A DNA stretch of 64,000 bases from the NCBI RefSeq assembly GCF_003841485.1, contig NZ_REFY01000001.1, positions 496,001-560,000 on the forward strand. The letters run 5' to 3'. Both the position numbers and the translations under genes were made by a program. Source of the DNA: Natrarchaeobius halalkaliphilus. GTDB lineage: Archaea; Halobacteriota; Halobacteria; Halobacteriales; Natrialbaceae. Shown piece by piece: positions 15,911 through 25,076 of the stretch (positions are counted from its first letter, which is position 1; every line of letters begins with the position of its first letter). The notes beneath the pieces are model-generated. The model had not been told where the DNA came from. It searched no databases and saw only the letters and a list, made by a program, of their open reading frames with translations.

Positions 15911-15954
15911 GGCTTGCGGAGCCAGGGACCGGAGTTCAAATCTCCGTCAGGACG
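15911..15954 (+). other. 3' fragment of tRNA-Arg(GCG), putative attachment-site scar
   Basis: Anticodon loop TTGCGGA (anticodon GCG) with its 3' stem, variable region, a perfect T-arm (CGGAG, loop TTCAAAT, CTCCG) and the 3' acceptor strand TCAGGAC plus discriminator G are all present. The bases 5' of position 15911 do not give a D-arm or a matching acceptor strand, so the gene is truncated and not functional. A 44-bp tRNA 3' end is the usual crossover sequence of archaeal tyrosine integrases. This marks the right border of the island occupying 1-15910; the intact tRNA should lie to the left, outside the window. Confidence 0.75.
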
Positions 15955-16012
15955 CTCACTCCTCGCGAGTGCTTCACGATGTTCAGCACTCGCTTCGTCG
16001 TTCGGTCCTGAC
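15946..16012. repeat. Nested inverted repeats just after the tRNA fragment
   Basis: Outer arms GTCAGGAC (15946-15953, the tRNA acceptor strand) and GTCCTGAC (16005-16012); inner arms GCGAGTGCT (15965-15973) and AGCACTCGC (15985-15993) with an 11-nt loop. All are perfect matches. Confidence 0.65.
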
Positions 16013-16060
16013 GTGCCCAACGCTCACTTCGTTCGCGTTGGACTCCGTCAGAACGGTTCT

Positions 16061-16102
16061 GTCGACACAAATTCGCGAGCGTAGCGAGCGACTCGTGTCG
16101 AC
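16061..16102. repeat. Inverted repeat GTCGACAC/GTGTCGAC
   Basis: Eight-base perfect arms at 16061-16068 and 16095-16102 flank a partly self-complementary spacer (gcgagcg tagcgagc). Could be a terminator-like or recombination-associated structure beside the island border. Confidence 0.5.
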
Positions 16103-16338
16103 GAAACTCCCTCGGGGATTTGAGCAGACCAGTGGCAGCCCGGGAACGGCACAACGCGCCGCATGCCCGAACCGTCCTGGTGTGGTCACACTCCCGTCGG
16201 GACTCCCCGTTACGAGCGCGTATTCCTCCGCCTCGAGTCTCCGTTCTTCGGTTTCCTCTCGAGCGGAGGTTCGATCGTCAACGTGTTCGCCTCGAGTGTG
16301 ACGGACGGCGACCAGCCGCGGAGATGGCGTCTCGGCGA

Positions 16339-17190
16339 TCAGCGGTTTCGAGATTCCCAATAGGTCTCGAGAAACGGTCTGACCTGTCCGGTGACAGCCG
16401 ACCGGAGCGCCGCCATCTCGACGGAGTCGTTCCCGAGAAACAGTCGATCGTGCTCCCGCCGGACGATCTCCTCGAGAACGAGTTCGACGAGCGTATCGGC
16501 AGTAACGGACCGATGTCGATCTGTACGGGTTTGTGCGAGTGACTCGAGTCGCCGTCGGGTCGCGTGCGTCGTCGCCAGCGCTGACGCGGACTGCTCGAGC
16601 GGCGGTGGTTCCGCGGCCTCCCGAAACGAGGGATGGGTGAGTGTCGCACGGCCGCCTCGCTTGTTCCGGATGACGACACCCTCTGCGGGGCCGTCGTACC
16701 AGTTCGACCGCGGGACGGTGTACGAATCGGGGTCGAAGTCCCGGGCGCGGCGTTCGCGCTCGACGGCGTTTACGGGCCGGAGGCCGATCCGTTCGAAGAT
16801 CTGGTCCGCGATATCCGGGGGGTAGAACGCGTTCGTCCGGGCCGACCGGACGTCGAAGCCGAGAAACGATGGCAATCGGTCCCACTCGTACTCGATCGCG
16901 TGTTTGTGCGTCGCTTCGCCGAAGAAAACGACCGCCTCTACGTCCTCGATCGCGGTTCGAAGCTGGTCCCGGCGGAGGTTCGCCCGAACGTGTCGAACCG
17001 CGTGTTGATACGGTTCGGGTACAGCCCCCGGGTCCTCGTACCAGCGGTTTCGGTCACCAAACCGAATAAGGCCGGACTGCTGGAGGCGAAATCGGAGGGG
17101 TGCTCCGTCGATTTTCTCGAGGAGCCAGAGGTGTCCCTCCTCGAAGAGCTCGGGCGTTTCCGAAGCGGGCGGAACAGCGGGATAGTTCAA
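16339..17190 (-). CDS. RNA ligase family protein (haloarchaeal)
   Basis: 283 aa from a TTG at 17190 giving MNYPAVPPASETPELFEEGH; the open frame runs much further upstream but only overlaps the next gene antisense-free region and lacks conserved sequence. The adenylation motif KIDG (LLEKIDGAPLRF, about residues 27-38) contains the lysine that would take AMP, and EGVVIRNK further on matches motif IV of the ligase/nucleotidyltransferase superfamily. Haloarchaeal members of about 280 aa are annotated as RNA ligases; role in RNA repair is inferred. First chromosomal gene right of the island. Confidence 0.82.
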   Translation of the reverse strand: MNYPAVPPASETPELFEEGHLWLLEKIDGAPLRFRLQQSGLIRFGDRNRWYEDPGAVPEPYQHAVRHVRANLRRDQLRTAIEDVEAVVFFGEATHKHAIEYEWDRLPSFLGFDVRSARTNAFYPPDIADQIFERIGLRPVNAVERERRARDFDPDSYTVPRSNWYDGPAEGVVIRNKRGGRATLTHPSFREAAEPPPLEQSASALATTHATRRRLESLAQTRTDRHRSVTADTLVELVLEEIVRREHDRLFLGNDSVEMAALRSAVTGQVRPFLETYWESRNR

Positions 17191-17320
17191 GACGTATCGA
17201 CTACGATCGCAGTCGCATTTACCTCTTGTTCCGCGGTGGCGCTCTGAGTGAGCGATCCGTAGGATAGAGCGGTGGACCGGGGGCCATATTCGTGCGGTCG
17301 AACGATGGACGGAAATCCGC

Positions 17321-18736
17321 TCACTCGAGGCTGCCGGCGAGTACTTTCGCCGCGACGAGGACGGGATCCCACGTGCTGTTGAACGGCGGAGCGTACGCCA
17401 GATCGTAGTTCTCGAGATCCGAGACGGTTGCCCCTTCCTGCAGCGCCGCAACGATCGCGTGACTCCGGTGGACCGCGCCTTCGCCGTACTCGCTGACGAG
17501 ACTCGCGCCGAGAACGCGGCCGGACTCCCGATCGGCGGACAGCGTGATCGTGACGGTGCCGCCCTCGGGGTAGTAGCCGGCGCGCGATTTCGCGGTGACG
17601 GTTTCGGTGAGCGGATCGAATCCGGCGTCTCGAGCGGTGTCGTGGTCCAGAACCCCCGTTCGAGCGGCCTCGATATCGAAGGCTTTGACCGCCGCCGTTC
17701 CGGCGATGTCGCCACCCTCGGTCGGCGTTCCGGTCACGGTCTGTCCGACCGCGCGACCGTGGCGATTGGCGGTCAGCGCGAGGGGAACGTACGCCGGATC
17801 GCCCGTCACGACGTGTGTCGCCTCGGCGCAGTCGCCCGCCGCGTAGACGTCGGAGACGTTCGTCTCGCGGAACGCGTCGGTTTCGATCGCCCCCGTTTCA
17901 CCGAGTTCGATACCGGCGTCCGCAGCCAGGGCCGTCCGGGGTCGAACGCCGGTTCCGAGCAGGGCCATCTCGACCGGGACCCGATCCTCCTCGGTGACGA
18001 CGGCGTCGACGCTCGGTCCACCGGTGACCTCTCGGACCTCCGCCTCGAGGCGAAGGTCGACGCCCTGTTCTCGGAGGTGGTCCGCAACCGCTTCACTGGT
18101 CGGGCCGCTGAATCCCTTCAGAACCCGATCGCTCCGCTGGAAGAGGGTGACTTCGAACTCGTTCGCAGCCAGCGCTTCGGCCATCTCGATTCCGATGTAG
18201 CCGCCGCCGACGACCGCGACGGGGCCGTTACACTCCTCGAGATACCGACACGCTGGCCCGCGGTCGGGTTGTTGGAGGGACTCGCCGTCGCGCGCTCTCG
18301 CGACGTACTCGCGGAGTTCCTTCCCGTCGCTCATCGATCCGAGCGTGTAGACGCCCTCTCGATCGGTTCCGTCGATCGGGGGGACGACGGCGCTCGCTCC
18401 CGTCGCGATCAGGAGGTGGTCGTACGACTGGACGGTCGAGCCCGAGTCGGCGTCGGCCGTGACCGTCCCGTCGTCGGGATCGATGTCGACGACGTCGTGT
18501 CCCGTTCGAAGGTCGATATCGCGCTCCTCGCGGAACTCCTCGGGCGTCACCGAGACGAGGGACTCGAGCGACTGGATCTCGCCTTTGACGTAGTAGGGGA
18601 GCCCGCAGGCACCGTAGGAAACCCACTGGCCGCGTTCGAAGACGACGACCTCGAGGTCCGGATCGTCGCGTTTTGCCTTGCTCGCCGCGGACATCCCCGC
18701 CGCGTCGCCGCCGACGACCACGAACGTCTCGGTCAT
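17321..18736 (-). CDS. CoA-disulfide reductase-like NAD(P)H flavoprotein
   Basis: 471 aa from the ATG at 18736 (MTETFVVVGGDAAGMSAAS). FAD-binding GGDAAG at the N-terminus, the SYGACGLPYY active-site segment with the single redox cysteine near residue 43, an NAD(P)H-binding VVGGGYIGIEMAE in the middle, and a second FAD motif VYAAGDCAEA. This is the coenzyme A-disulfide reductase/NADH oxidase branch of the pyridine nucleotide-disulfide reductases. Haloarchaea use gamma-glutamylcysteine as major thiol, so the disulfide substrate may differ. Monocistronic; 85 nt from uvrB. Confidence 0.9.
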   Translation of the reverse strand: MTETFVVVGGDAAGMSAASKAKRDDPDLEVVVFERGQWVSYGACGLPYYVKGEIQSLESLVSVTPEEFREERDIDLRTGHDVVDIDPDDGTVTADADSGSTVQSYDHLLIATGASAVVPPIDGTDREGVYTLGSMSDGKELREYVARARDGESLQQPDRGPACRYLEECNGPVAVVGGGYIGIEMAEALAANEFEVTLFQRSDRVLKGFSGPTSEAVADHLREQGVDLRLEAEVREVTGGPSVDAVVTEEDRVPVEMALLGTGVRPRTALAADAGIELGETGAIETDAFRETNVSDVYAAGDCAEATHVVTGDPAYVPLALTANRHGRAVGQTVTGTPTEGGDIAGTAAVKAFDIEAARTGVLDHDTARDAGFDPLTETVTAKSRAGYYPEGGTVTITLSADRESGRVLGASLVSEYGEGAVHRSHAIVAALQEGATVSDLENYDLAYAPPFNSTWDPVLVAAKVLAGSLE

Positions 18737-18821
18737 GGCGTCACTGTCGGCTGGAAACGCCTTAGTACGTCTGGTACGGGTCGGTGGAAGGGCGAAGCCG
18801 GGACGGCGACGCTGGCCGCGT

Positions 18822-20876
18822 TCAAAACTCCTCGGCCGGCGGAGCGACTCCCTCGTCCCCGCCGTCGAGTTCGAACTCCTCGCGAACCTCGCGGATCCGA
18901 TCGCGGATGTCCGCGGCGAGTTCGAACTCGAGGTTGCCCGCTGCCTCCTCCATCCGGGTTTCGAGCTCCGAAACGTATCGAGCGGCCTCGTCGTCGTCCT
19001 CGAGCGAGCGACCCGAGACGGACGACGTGTCCGTTTTCGAGCCGGGAAGGTTGGCCTCGCTGACGTCCTTGTCGATCGTGGTCGGTTCGAAGCCGTGTTC
19101 GTCGTTGTACTCCCGTTGAATCTCGCGCCGCCGTCGGGTTTCGTCGATCGCGGACTCCATCGCGTTCGAGACGTCGTCGGCGTAGAGGACGACCTCGCCG
19201 TTGACGTTGCGCGCGGCCCGTCCCATCGTCTGGACCAGCGTCGTCTCGCTTCGCAGGAAGCCCTCCTGGTCGGCGTCCAGAATCGCGACGAGCGAGACCT
19301 CGGGGATGTCAAGCCCCTCCCGAAGGAGGTTGATCCCGACGAGCACGTCGAACTCACCGAGGCGGAGTCCGCGGACGAGTTCGTGGCGCTCTAGCGTGTC
19401 GGTTTCGTCGTGCATGTACTCGACGGCGACGCCGGATTCCTCGAGATACTCGGTCAGATCCTCGGCCATCCGTTTCGTCAGCGTCGTGACGAGGATCCGC
19501 TCGTCGCGGTCGACGCGGTCGTCGATGCGGTCCAGCAGATCGTCGATCTGTCCGCTCGCCGGAGAGATTTCGACCGCCGGATCGACCAGGTGCGTCGGTC
19601 GAACGATCTGTTCGGCGATGTGGGACGAGTGCTCGCGCTCGTAGTCTCCCGGCGTTGCGCTCACGTAGAGCGTCCGGTCCGTCTCCTCCTGGAACTCCTC
19701 GAACGTCAGCGGGCGGTTGTCGTAGGCCGTCGGCAGTCGAAACCCGTTTTCGACCAGCGAATCCTTTCTGGATTTGTCGCCCGCGTACTGGCCGCGTATC
19801 TGGGGAAGCGTCTGGTGGGACTCGTCGATGACGGTCAGGAAGTCCTCGGGGAAGTAATCCAACAGCGTGTACGGCGCGTCGCCGGAGTCGCGATCCGAGA
19901 GGTAGACGGAGTAGTTCTCGATGCCCGAGCAATAGCCCGTTTCGGCCATCATCTCGAGATCGAACGTCGTCCGTTCGTCGATGCGCTGGGCGGCGATCAT
20001 GTCCCCCTGGCGCTCGAAGTAGCTGATTCGGGAGTCGAGATCGTCGCGGATCTCGTCCATCGCACGCTCGAGTTTCGCCTCCGGAATCGAGTAGTGCTCC
20101 GCCGGGTGGATCAGGACGGCTCGCTGTTCGCCCTTGGTTTCGCCCTCGAGGGGGTCGACTTTGACCATCCGATCGATCTCGTCGCCCCAGAGTTCGACGC
20201 GGACGGCGTAGCGGCCGTACATCGGATAGATTTCGACCGTGTCGCCCCTGACGCGGAACGTTCCCTGCGTGAAGTCGACGTCGTTTCGTTCGTAGTTCAG
20301 ATCGACCAGGCGTCCGAGCAGGTCGTCGCGGCCGACCGCCTCACCGACCTCGAGACGCAGGGACATATCGACGTAGTTGCGCGGATCACCGAGGCCGTAG
20401 ATGGCCGACACCGACGCGACGACGATGACGTCCTCGCGGGTCAAAAGCGAGCGCGTCGCGGAGTGGCGCAGACGATCGATCTCGTCGTTGATCGAGGCGT
20501 CCTTGTCGATGTAGGTGTCGGTCTGTTCGACGTACGCCTCGGGCTGGTAGTAGTCGTAGTACGAGACGAAGTACTCGACGGCGTTCTCCGGGAAGAGGTT
20601 CCGAAACTCCTCGTAGAGCTGGGCCGCGAGCGTCTTGTTGTGAGCGATGACCAGCGTCGGCTTCTGGACCTCCTCGATCAGCCAGGAGACGGTGTTGGTC
20701 TTGCCCGAGCCGGTGACGCCGAGGAGCGTCTGCTCGGTTTCGGCCGAATGAAACCCGTCCGCCAGCTCGTCGATCGCGGTCGGCTGATCCCCTGCCGGGT
20801 CGAACGGCGCGTCGACCTCGAAGGGATGATCGACGTCGGGACGGTCCGGCTGGAGCGGGCCTCGAGTGTCGGTCAC
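18822..20876 (-). CDS. uvrB: Excinuclease ABC subunit B
   Basis: 684 aa from the GTG at 20876 ([19 protein letters not shown]), chosen because family members start with this S/TD-GPL-PDRPDVD pattern; GTGs up to 20915 are in frame upstream. Walker A GVTGSGKT, the Tyr-rich beta-hairpin [11 protein letters not shown] that opens damaged DNA, helicase motif [19 protein letters not shown] and a C-terminal UVR domain ([20 protein letters not shown]) are all present. It verifies damage handed over by UvrA and recruits UvrC in nucleotide excision repair. Complete and ordinary. Confidence 0.97.
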   Translation of the reverse strand: MTDTRGPLQPDRPDVDHPFEVDAPFDPAGDQPTAIDELADGFHSAETEQTLLGVTGSGKTNTVSWLIEEVQKPTLVIAHNKTLAAQLYEEFRNLFPENAVEYFVSYYDYYQPEAYVEQTDTYIDKDASINDEIDRLRHSATRSLLTREDVIVVASVSAIYGLGDPRNYVDMSLRLEVGEAVGRDDLLGRLVDLNYERNDVDFTQGTFRVRGDTVEIYPMYGRYAVRVELWGDEIDRMVKVDPLEGETKGEQRAVLIHPAEHYSIPEAKLERAMDEIRDDLDSRISYFERQGDMIAAQRIDERTTFDLEMMAETGYCSGIENYSVYLSDRDSGDAPYTLLDYFPEDFLTVIDESHQTLPQIRGQYAGDKSRKDSLVENGFRLPTAYDNRPLTFEEFQEETDRTLYVSATPGDYEREHSSHIAEQIVRPTHLVDPAVEISPASGQIDDLLDRIDDRVDRDERILVTTLTKRMAEDLTEYLEESGVAVEYMHDETDTLERHELVRGLRLGEFDVLVGINLLREGLDIPEVSLVAILDADQEGFLRSETTLVQTMGRAARNVNGEVVLYADDVSNAMESAIDETRRRREIQREYNDEHGFEPTTIDKDVSEANLPGSKTDTSSVSGRSLEDDDEAARYVSELETRMEEAAGNLEFELAADIRDRIREVREEFELDGGDEGVAPPAEEF

Positions 20877-21461
20877 GGTTGTCCGCGGTATGGGCCCCAC
20901 GTACTTCACGGACACGCTTGTCCGTTGGAGGGGAATCGAGAACCAGCTATGGTTACGTCAGAACCGTCTCAGCAACAAACCGAACGTCGGTTCATAAATA
21001 CCAATTATACAGGCATACTATAATAGTGATTTATTATCACCAGAAGGGGGAGGCCATAATTATGGACTTGGTGACAGATCGAAACCGGGACGGATTAGAT
21101 CAAGGAGTATTAGTGCATAGAGTTTGATTATTGGAGAGAATAATGCCAAAAGAACCATATCTATTAAAATAGTGAGTTATTAGCGACAGAATCGAATTCA
21201 GGACCGTACTGGTGGAAAATGATCAACTACGATGGCCGGGTAAACAATCACTATTAAATACCAATTTCCATATGAGTTTGGCAAGTAGGTTGTTAAGCCA
21301 TATGTATTGAGGGAGACAGGTATTGCCGCCGAACTGCTCGGCATGAATTACACCCATACATCCGTAAACGGGCAGATACGGCCGGAGAACGTGTCGTAGC
21401 CGCGAATAATCGCTGGTGACGACCTCGAGAAGCGAACGATCGTTCAGTATCGTCGAACGCC
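20877..21461. other. AT-rich intergenic region
   Basis: 585 bases with no supported gene. From about 20990 to 21320 it is strikingly AT-rich for this genome. A 12-nt direct repeat TAAATACCAATT occurs at 20995-21006 and 21255-21266, and GTGATTTATTATCAC forms a short palindrome near 21029. Could be a degenerated insertion or a regulatory region. Confidence 0.6.
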
Positions 21462-22226
21462 TCAGGCGTGCTCGAGCGTGAGTTCGATGACGTTCGCGAT
21501 ACCCAGTACCGTCTCGGGGAGGTCCGTTTCGAAGCGCTCGCCTTGCATTCGGTGCGTCGGTCCGGCGACGCTGATGGAGCCGATCACCGCTCCGGAGCCC
21601 GAGAGAATGGGTGCGGCGACGCTCCGTAAGCCGTTCAGACGCTCCTCGTCGTCGTAGGCGATCTTTCGCTCCCGGATCAACTCGAGTTCTTCCGCGAGAG
21701 TCCGGGGATCGGTGATCGTGTTCGCGTTGACGGCGGTGAGCCCGTGTCGGTCGATGATCTCGTCCTGTCGGTCATCGGGGAGAAACGCCAGGACGGCCTT
21801 TCCGAGGGCCGTACAGTGAATCGGTACTCGATCACCGATGCGGGTATCGATCCGGGCAGCTTCCGATCCGCGGCTCCGGTAGAGAAAGACGCCGCGGCCG
21901 TGTTCCTCGGTCAGGAGCGCGGAGATCTCGCCCGTTTTTTCGGCCAGGTGATCGACCTCGGGCCGGGCGACCTGATACAGTTCGTGCTGGTTGCGCGCGG
22001 TTTCGCTGATCTGGAGGAACTTCAGTCCCGTCCGGTACTCGCCGTCCTCGCGGACGACGTACTCGGTTCGTTCTAACGTCCGCAAGTGGTTGTGAACGGT
22101 GCTCTTCGGTAACTCGACCGCTCTCGCCAGTTCGGAGACGCCCGCCCCGTCGAGTTCGGTCAGCGTTTCGACGATGCCGAACGCTCGAGCGACGGCCTGT
22201 ATCTCGCCCCTGTCGTGTTTTGCCAT
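21462..22226 (-). CDS. IclR family transcription regulator
   Basis: 254 aa from the ATG at 22226 (MAKHDRGEIQAVARAFGIVE). N-terminal winged helix at about 7-65 with LPKSTVHNHLRTLERTEYV, then the IclR effector-binding domain (TALGKAVLAFLPD; YDDEERLNGLRSVAAPIL; VIGSISVAGPTHRM). These regulators bind small organic acids or heterocycle intermediates. Position next to the hydantoinase and molybdenum-hydroxylase genes suggests it controls them; no operator was identified with confidence. Confidence 0.93.
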   Translation of the reverse strand: MAKHDRGEIQAVARAFGIVETLTELDGAGVSELARAVELPKSTVHNHLRTLERTEYVVREDGEYRTGLKFLQISETARNQHELYQVARPEVDHLAEKTGEISALLTEEHGRGVFLYRSRGSEAARIDTRIGDRVPIHCTALGKAVLAFLPDDRQDEIIDRHGLTAVNANTITDPRTLAEELELIRERKIAYDDEERLNGLRSVAAPILSGSGAVIGSISVAGPTHRMQGERFETDLPETVLGIANVIELTLEHA

Positions 22227-22328
22227 ACCATAACGATGGATTCGATCGCCATAAGTGTTCAGCATCGTGGAACGGAAGGTATGAATGGAGGTCCGACCGG
22301 ACGAATCGACGGACGCCGAGAAAGACGG

Positions 22329-22946
22329 TCAGCGGGGATCGGGATCGGTGCCGTCGGACTCGAGGCGATCCAGACGCGCTCGATCGGCGACCGTATCGAC
22401 GTCCCGGTGAATTCCGGGATCGTCGACGGCGACGCGGCGAACGTCTGCGGCGTCGAACAACGCCCGTCCGCCGGTGTCGCCCGACAGCTCGAGCAACTCC
22501 GCAAAGCAGGTCCCGTCGAAGAGCACCGGATTGCCCCGTTTCCCGTCGAACGACGGAACGACGACCTCGCCGCCGTCCGATCGGTAGGTCTCGACGACCC
22601 GCGTCACGGTTTCCGGGTCGACGCGGGGCATATCACCCGGCAGGAAGATCGCGGCGTCGGCGTCACGCTCGCGGGCCGCTCGCGTGCCGGCGCGGACCGA
22701 CGCGCTCTGGCCCTCCGCGAAGTCCGGGTTCGAGACGGTCTCCTCGACGTCGGCCGAAACCGCCTGCCCGACGGTCCGGGCGTCGTGGCCGAGGACCGCG
22801 ATCGTGTACTCGACCGCCGGGACCGCGAGCGTTCGAGCGGCGTGGCGGACGACCGGCTCGCCGTCGACCGTCGCGAGCAGCTTGTTTCCGTCCTCGAATC
22901 GCGTACCGAGACCGCCCGCCAGCACGATTCCGACGATCTCACCCAT
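22329..22946 (-). CDS. MocA-like molybdenum cofactor cytidylyltransferase
   Basis: 205 aa from the ATG at 22946, preferred over a GTG two codons upstream because it puts the nucleotide-binding VLAGGLGTRF at residues 8-17 where MobA/MocA proteins have it. FLPGDMPRVDPETV carries the metal-binding aspartate. Such enzymes attach CMP (or GMP) to molybdopterin; the CMP form is what xanthine-oxidase-type hydroxylases need, and genes for one lie 1.6 kb away. It follows the hydantoinase with a 3-nt gap or overlap, so it is likely in the same operon. Confidence 0.85.
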   Translation of the reverse strand: MGEIVGIVLAGGLGTRFEDGNKLLATVDGEPVVRHAARTLAVPAVEYTIAVLGHDARTVGQAVSADVEETVSNPDFAEGQSASVRAGTRAARERDADAAIFLPGDMPRVDPETVTRVVETYRSDGGEVVVPSFDGKRGNPVLFDGTCFAELLELSGDTGGRALFDAADVRRVAVDDPGIHRDVDTVADRARLDRLESDGTDPDPR

Positions 22947-22948
22947 CG

Positions 22949-24379
22949 TCACTCGAGGGAAACACCCTCGGGACCGCGCGGGAGGTAGTTCCGGCCGCCC
23001 GGTTCGGCACGCAGTTCTCCGTCCTCGACGACGACCTCGCCGCCGACGATGGTGTGGGTGGGTAGTCCGGTCAGTTCCTCGCCGTGGAACGTCGAGTAGC
23101 CGGGCTCCATCGTGTGATAGAAGTCGTCGTCGACGACCGTGCTTTTGTCCAGGTCGACGATGACCATGTCGGCGTCGGAGCCCTCAACGAGGGCGCCCTT
23201 TCGCGGGTAGAGCCCCCAGCGTTTGGCGTTGTTTTCCGAACAGACTTCGACCAGCCGCTCCACGCTGATGCGGTTTTCGTTGACGCCTTCGCTCATCATC
23301 ACGGGGAGGAAGTACTCGATTCCGTTGTTGTCGCCGGGGATCGCGTCCCAGATGTCGCCGTGCTTGCCCGTATCCTTCTCTTTGAACTCGATCTTGTGCG
23401 GACAGTGATCGGTTCCGACGTAGTCGACGACGCCGGTTCGGAGTCCCTCCCAGAGGCGTTTGGTGCTTTCCTCGCCCCGAAGGGGCGGCGAGATCTTGCC
23501 CCAGACGCCGAGGTCTTCCCGTTCGTTCGTGTGACTGAGAAAGGCGGGAAGCGTCTCTGCGTGGAGGTTGACACCCCGATCTTGAAACCGCTCGCAGATG
23601 TCGACGCCCTCGCCCGTGCTCATGTGGACGATGTACGCTCTCGAGTCCGTGTACTCTGTCAGCCGACCGATCTGTTCGATCTGCATCGCCTCGCAGATGT
23701 TCGGTGCCGACTCGCTCCAGGCCTTGAGGTCGTTTCGACCCTCCGCTTTGAGTTCCTTGCGTCGCTCGATCGCGAGGTCCTCGTTCTCGGCGTGGAACAT
23801 GACGACGCCGTTTGGAATATCCGAAACCGTGTCCAACACCCTGTAGACGCCGCCCGCATCGGAGTGATCGATACCGAGTTCGGGCGATGCATTTTTATAC
23901 CAGTTGAAGAAGATCTTGTACGAGCGGATCCCCTCGGCGGCGAGGTCTTCGATCTCCTCGACGTGGTGGTCCTGATGGACGATCGCGTGGTAGGCGAAGT
24001 CGATGTAGGAGTTCTCTTCACCCGCGCGCTTGAAGAACTCCATATCCGGCAGATACGGTTCCTTCTGGAGGAGGAAGTTGACGACGGTCGTTACGCCGCC
24101 GTGGATGGCACCCCTCGTTTCGGTCTCGAAATCGTGCTCGAGGCCCTCGTGGTAGTCGAACTCGTAACGCGAGAGGCCCCAGTGGACGTGCGGATCGATG
24201 AAGCCGGGGATCAGATAGTTCCCCTCGGCATCGATCTCGTGATCCGCTTCGGGGAGGTTCGATTCGGTACCGACGCCGACGATGGTTCCGTCGTTCGCCG
24301 CGACGCCGCCGCTGATCGTTCCTGCCGGCGTGACGACCCGTGCGTTGGTCACTCGGAGGTCTACAGTCGATTCGACCAT
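22949..24379 (-). CDS. Dihydropyrimidinase/hydantoinase-type cyclic amidohydrolase
   Basis: 476 aa from the ATG at 24379 (MVESTVDLRVTNARVV). Binuclear metal site residues are visible: DPHVH (His64, His66), Lys155 in SYKIF (the carbamylated lysine), His195 in FHAENED, His251 in VHMSTGEG and Asp323 in GTDHCPH. It hydrolyses cyclic amide rings such as dihydropyrimidines, hydantoins or allantoin; the sequence does not tell which. Neighbouring molybdenum hydroxylase and nucleobase permease genes support a heterocycle pathway. Confidence 0.88.
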   Translation of the reverse strand: MVESTVDLRVTNARVVTPAGTISGGVAANDGTIVGVGTESNLPEADHEIDAEGNYLIPGFIDPHVHWGLSRYEFDYHEGLEHDFETETRGAIHGGVTTVVNFLLQKEPYLPDMEFFKRAGEENSYIDFAYHAIVHQDHHVEEIEDLAAEGIRSYKIFFNWYKNASPELGIDHSDAGGVYRVLDTVSDIPNGVVMFHAENEDLAIERRKELKAEGRNDLKAWSESAPNICEAMQIEQIGRLTEYTDSRAYIVHMSTGEGVDICERFQDRGVNLHAETLPAFLSHTNEREDLGVWGKISPPLRGEESTKRLWEGLRTGVVDYVGTDHCPHKIEFKEKDTGKHGDIWDAIPGDNNGIEYFLPVMMSEGVNENRISVERLVEVCSENNAKRWGLYPRKGALVEGSDADMVIVDLDKSTVVDDDFYHTMEPGYSTFHGEELTGLPTHTIVGGEVVVEDGELRAEPGGRNYLPRGPEGVSLE

Positions 24380-24549
24380 ACGTCCCCACTCTCGGCTATC
24401 TACTTGAGTGTACCCCGTCTGGCGTCCGACCCTCGAAGCCGTAGCCGTCATCGACCACCGGGAACGCCGAGCGCTGACGGTCGATCCAGTTCGCGCACCG
24501 GACGCGGCACAACGTTTATGTCTCACTCGAGAGACGTACTACGTGTTCC

Positions 24550-25074
24550 ATGAGTACGGATAGCACAGGGGAGTACGACGGTCCAGTAACCGAAGAGATC
24601 ACCGTGACCGTCAACGGCCGGGCCGTCACCGCGACGGTCGAACCGCGGCTCAAGCTCTCCGATTTTCTCCGGGACGTCTGCGGTCTCCACGGCGTTCGCG
24701 TCGGCTGTGAACACGGCGTCTGTGGTGCCTGTACCGTCCAGCAGGACGACCGAACGGTAAAGAGCTGTCTCTCGTATGCGGTTCAGGCGGACGGAGCGGC
24801 GATCGAGACGGTCGAGGGGCTCGACGACGACGGCTCTCTCCACCCGATACAGGAGGCCTTTCACGAGACTCACGCGCTTCAGTGTGGGTTCTGTACGAGC
24901 GGGTTCGTCATGGCGACGAAGGAGCTGTTAGAGGAGAACCCGGACCCCACCCGTGAGGAGATCCAGACGGGACTGGCCGGCAACATCTGTCGGTGTACGG
25001 GCTATCAGAACATCTACGATGCGGTCGAACGCGCCGGTGAGAAGCTGACCGCCGAGACGGGATCGGAGGAGTAA
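24550..25074 (+). CDS. Molybdenum hydroxylase, 2Fe-2S small subunit (CoxS/XdhC-like)
   Basis: 174 aa. Plant-ferredoxin-type cluster cysteines in GCEHGVCGACTV (about 54-65) and a downstream SC, then the second cluster in CGFCTSGF and GNICRCTGYQN. It passes electrons from the molybdenum centre to FAD in xanthine-dehydrogenase/CO-dehydrogenase/aldehyde-oxidase enzymes. It starts divergently from the hydantoinase gene with a 170-nt gap and ends 2 nt before the large subunit, so the two are cotranscribed. Confidence 0.95.
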   Translation: MSTDSTGEYDGPVTEEITVTVNGRAVTATVEPRLKLSDFLRDVCGLHGVRVGCEHGVCGACTVQQDDRTVKSCLSYAVQADGAAIETVEGLDDDGSLHPIQEAFHETHALQCGFCTSGFVMATKELLEENPDPTREEIQTGLAGNICRCTGYQNIYDAVERAGEKLTAETGSEE

Positions 25075-25076
25075 CG

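Larger units (their letters stand above)
15562..16338. other. Non-coding junction region of the island
   Basis: No convincing gene in 777 bases; short open frames on both strands have no family resemblance and overlap structured DNA. It contains a small inverted repeat GGCTGT/ACAGCC (15854-15874), GCGAG/CTCGC (15890-15910), the tRNA-Arg fragment, and three further inverted repeats to 16102. After 16103 it reads as ordinary spacer downstream of the RNA ligase gene. Confidence 0.6.

Noticed and set aside
15861-15954. A complete tRNA gene including an upstream GTCCGGG as 5' acceptor strand
   Set aside because: That strand mismatches the 3' acceptor strand at one position, and the bases between do not form a D-arm or a paired anticodon stem; only the 3' part is tRNA-like.
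15983-16885. 300-codon minus-strand open frame at the island border
   Set aside because: Arg-rich translation typical of a wrong frame, running through inverted repeats and opposite-frame to the RNA ligase gene.
17459-19063. 534-codon plus-strand open frame
   Set aside because: Antisense to the CoA-disulfide-reductase-like gene and the end of uvrB, both with clear motifs.
23084-24553. 489-codon plus-strand open frame
   Set aside because: Antisense shadow of the hydantoinase gene; translated sequence has no family features.
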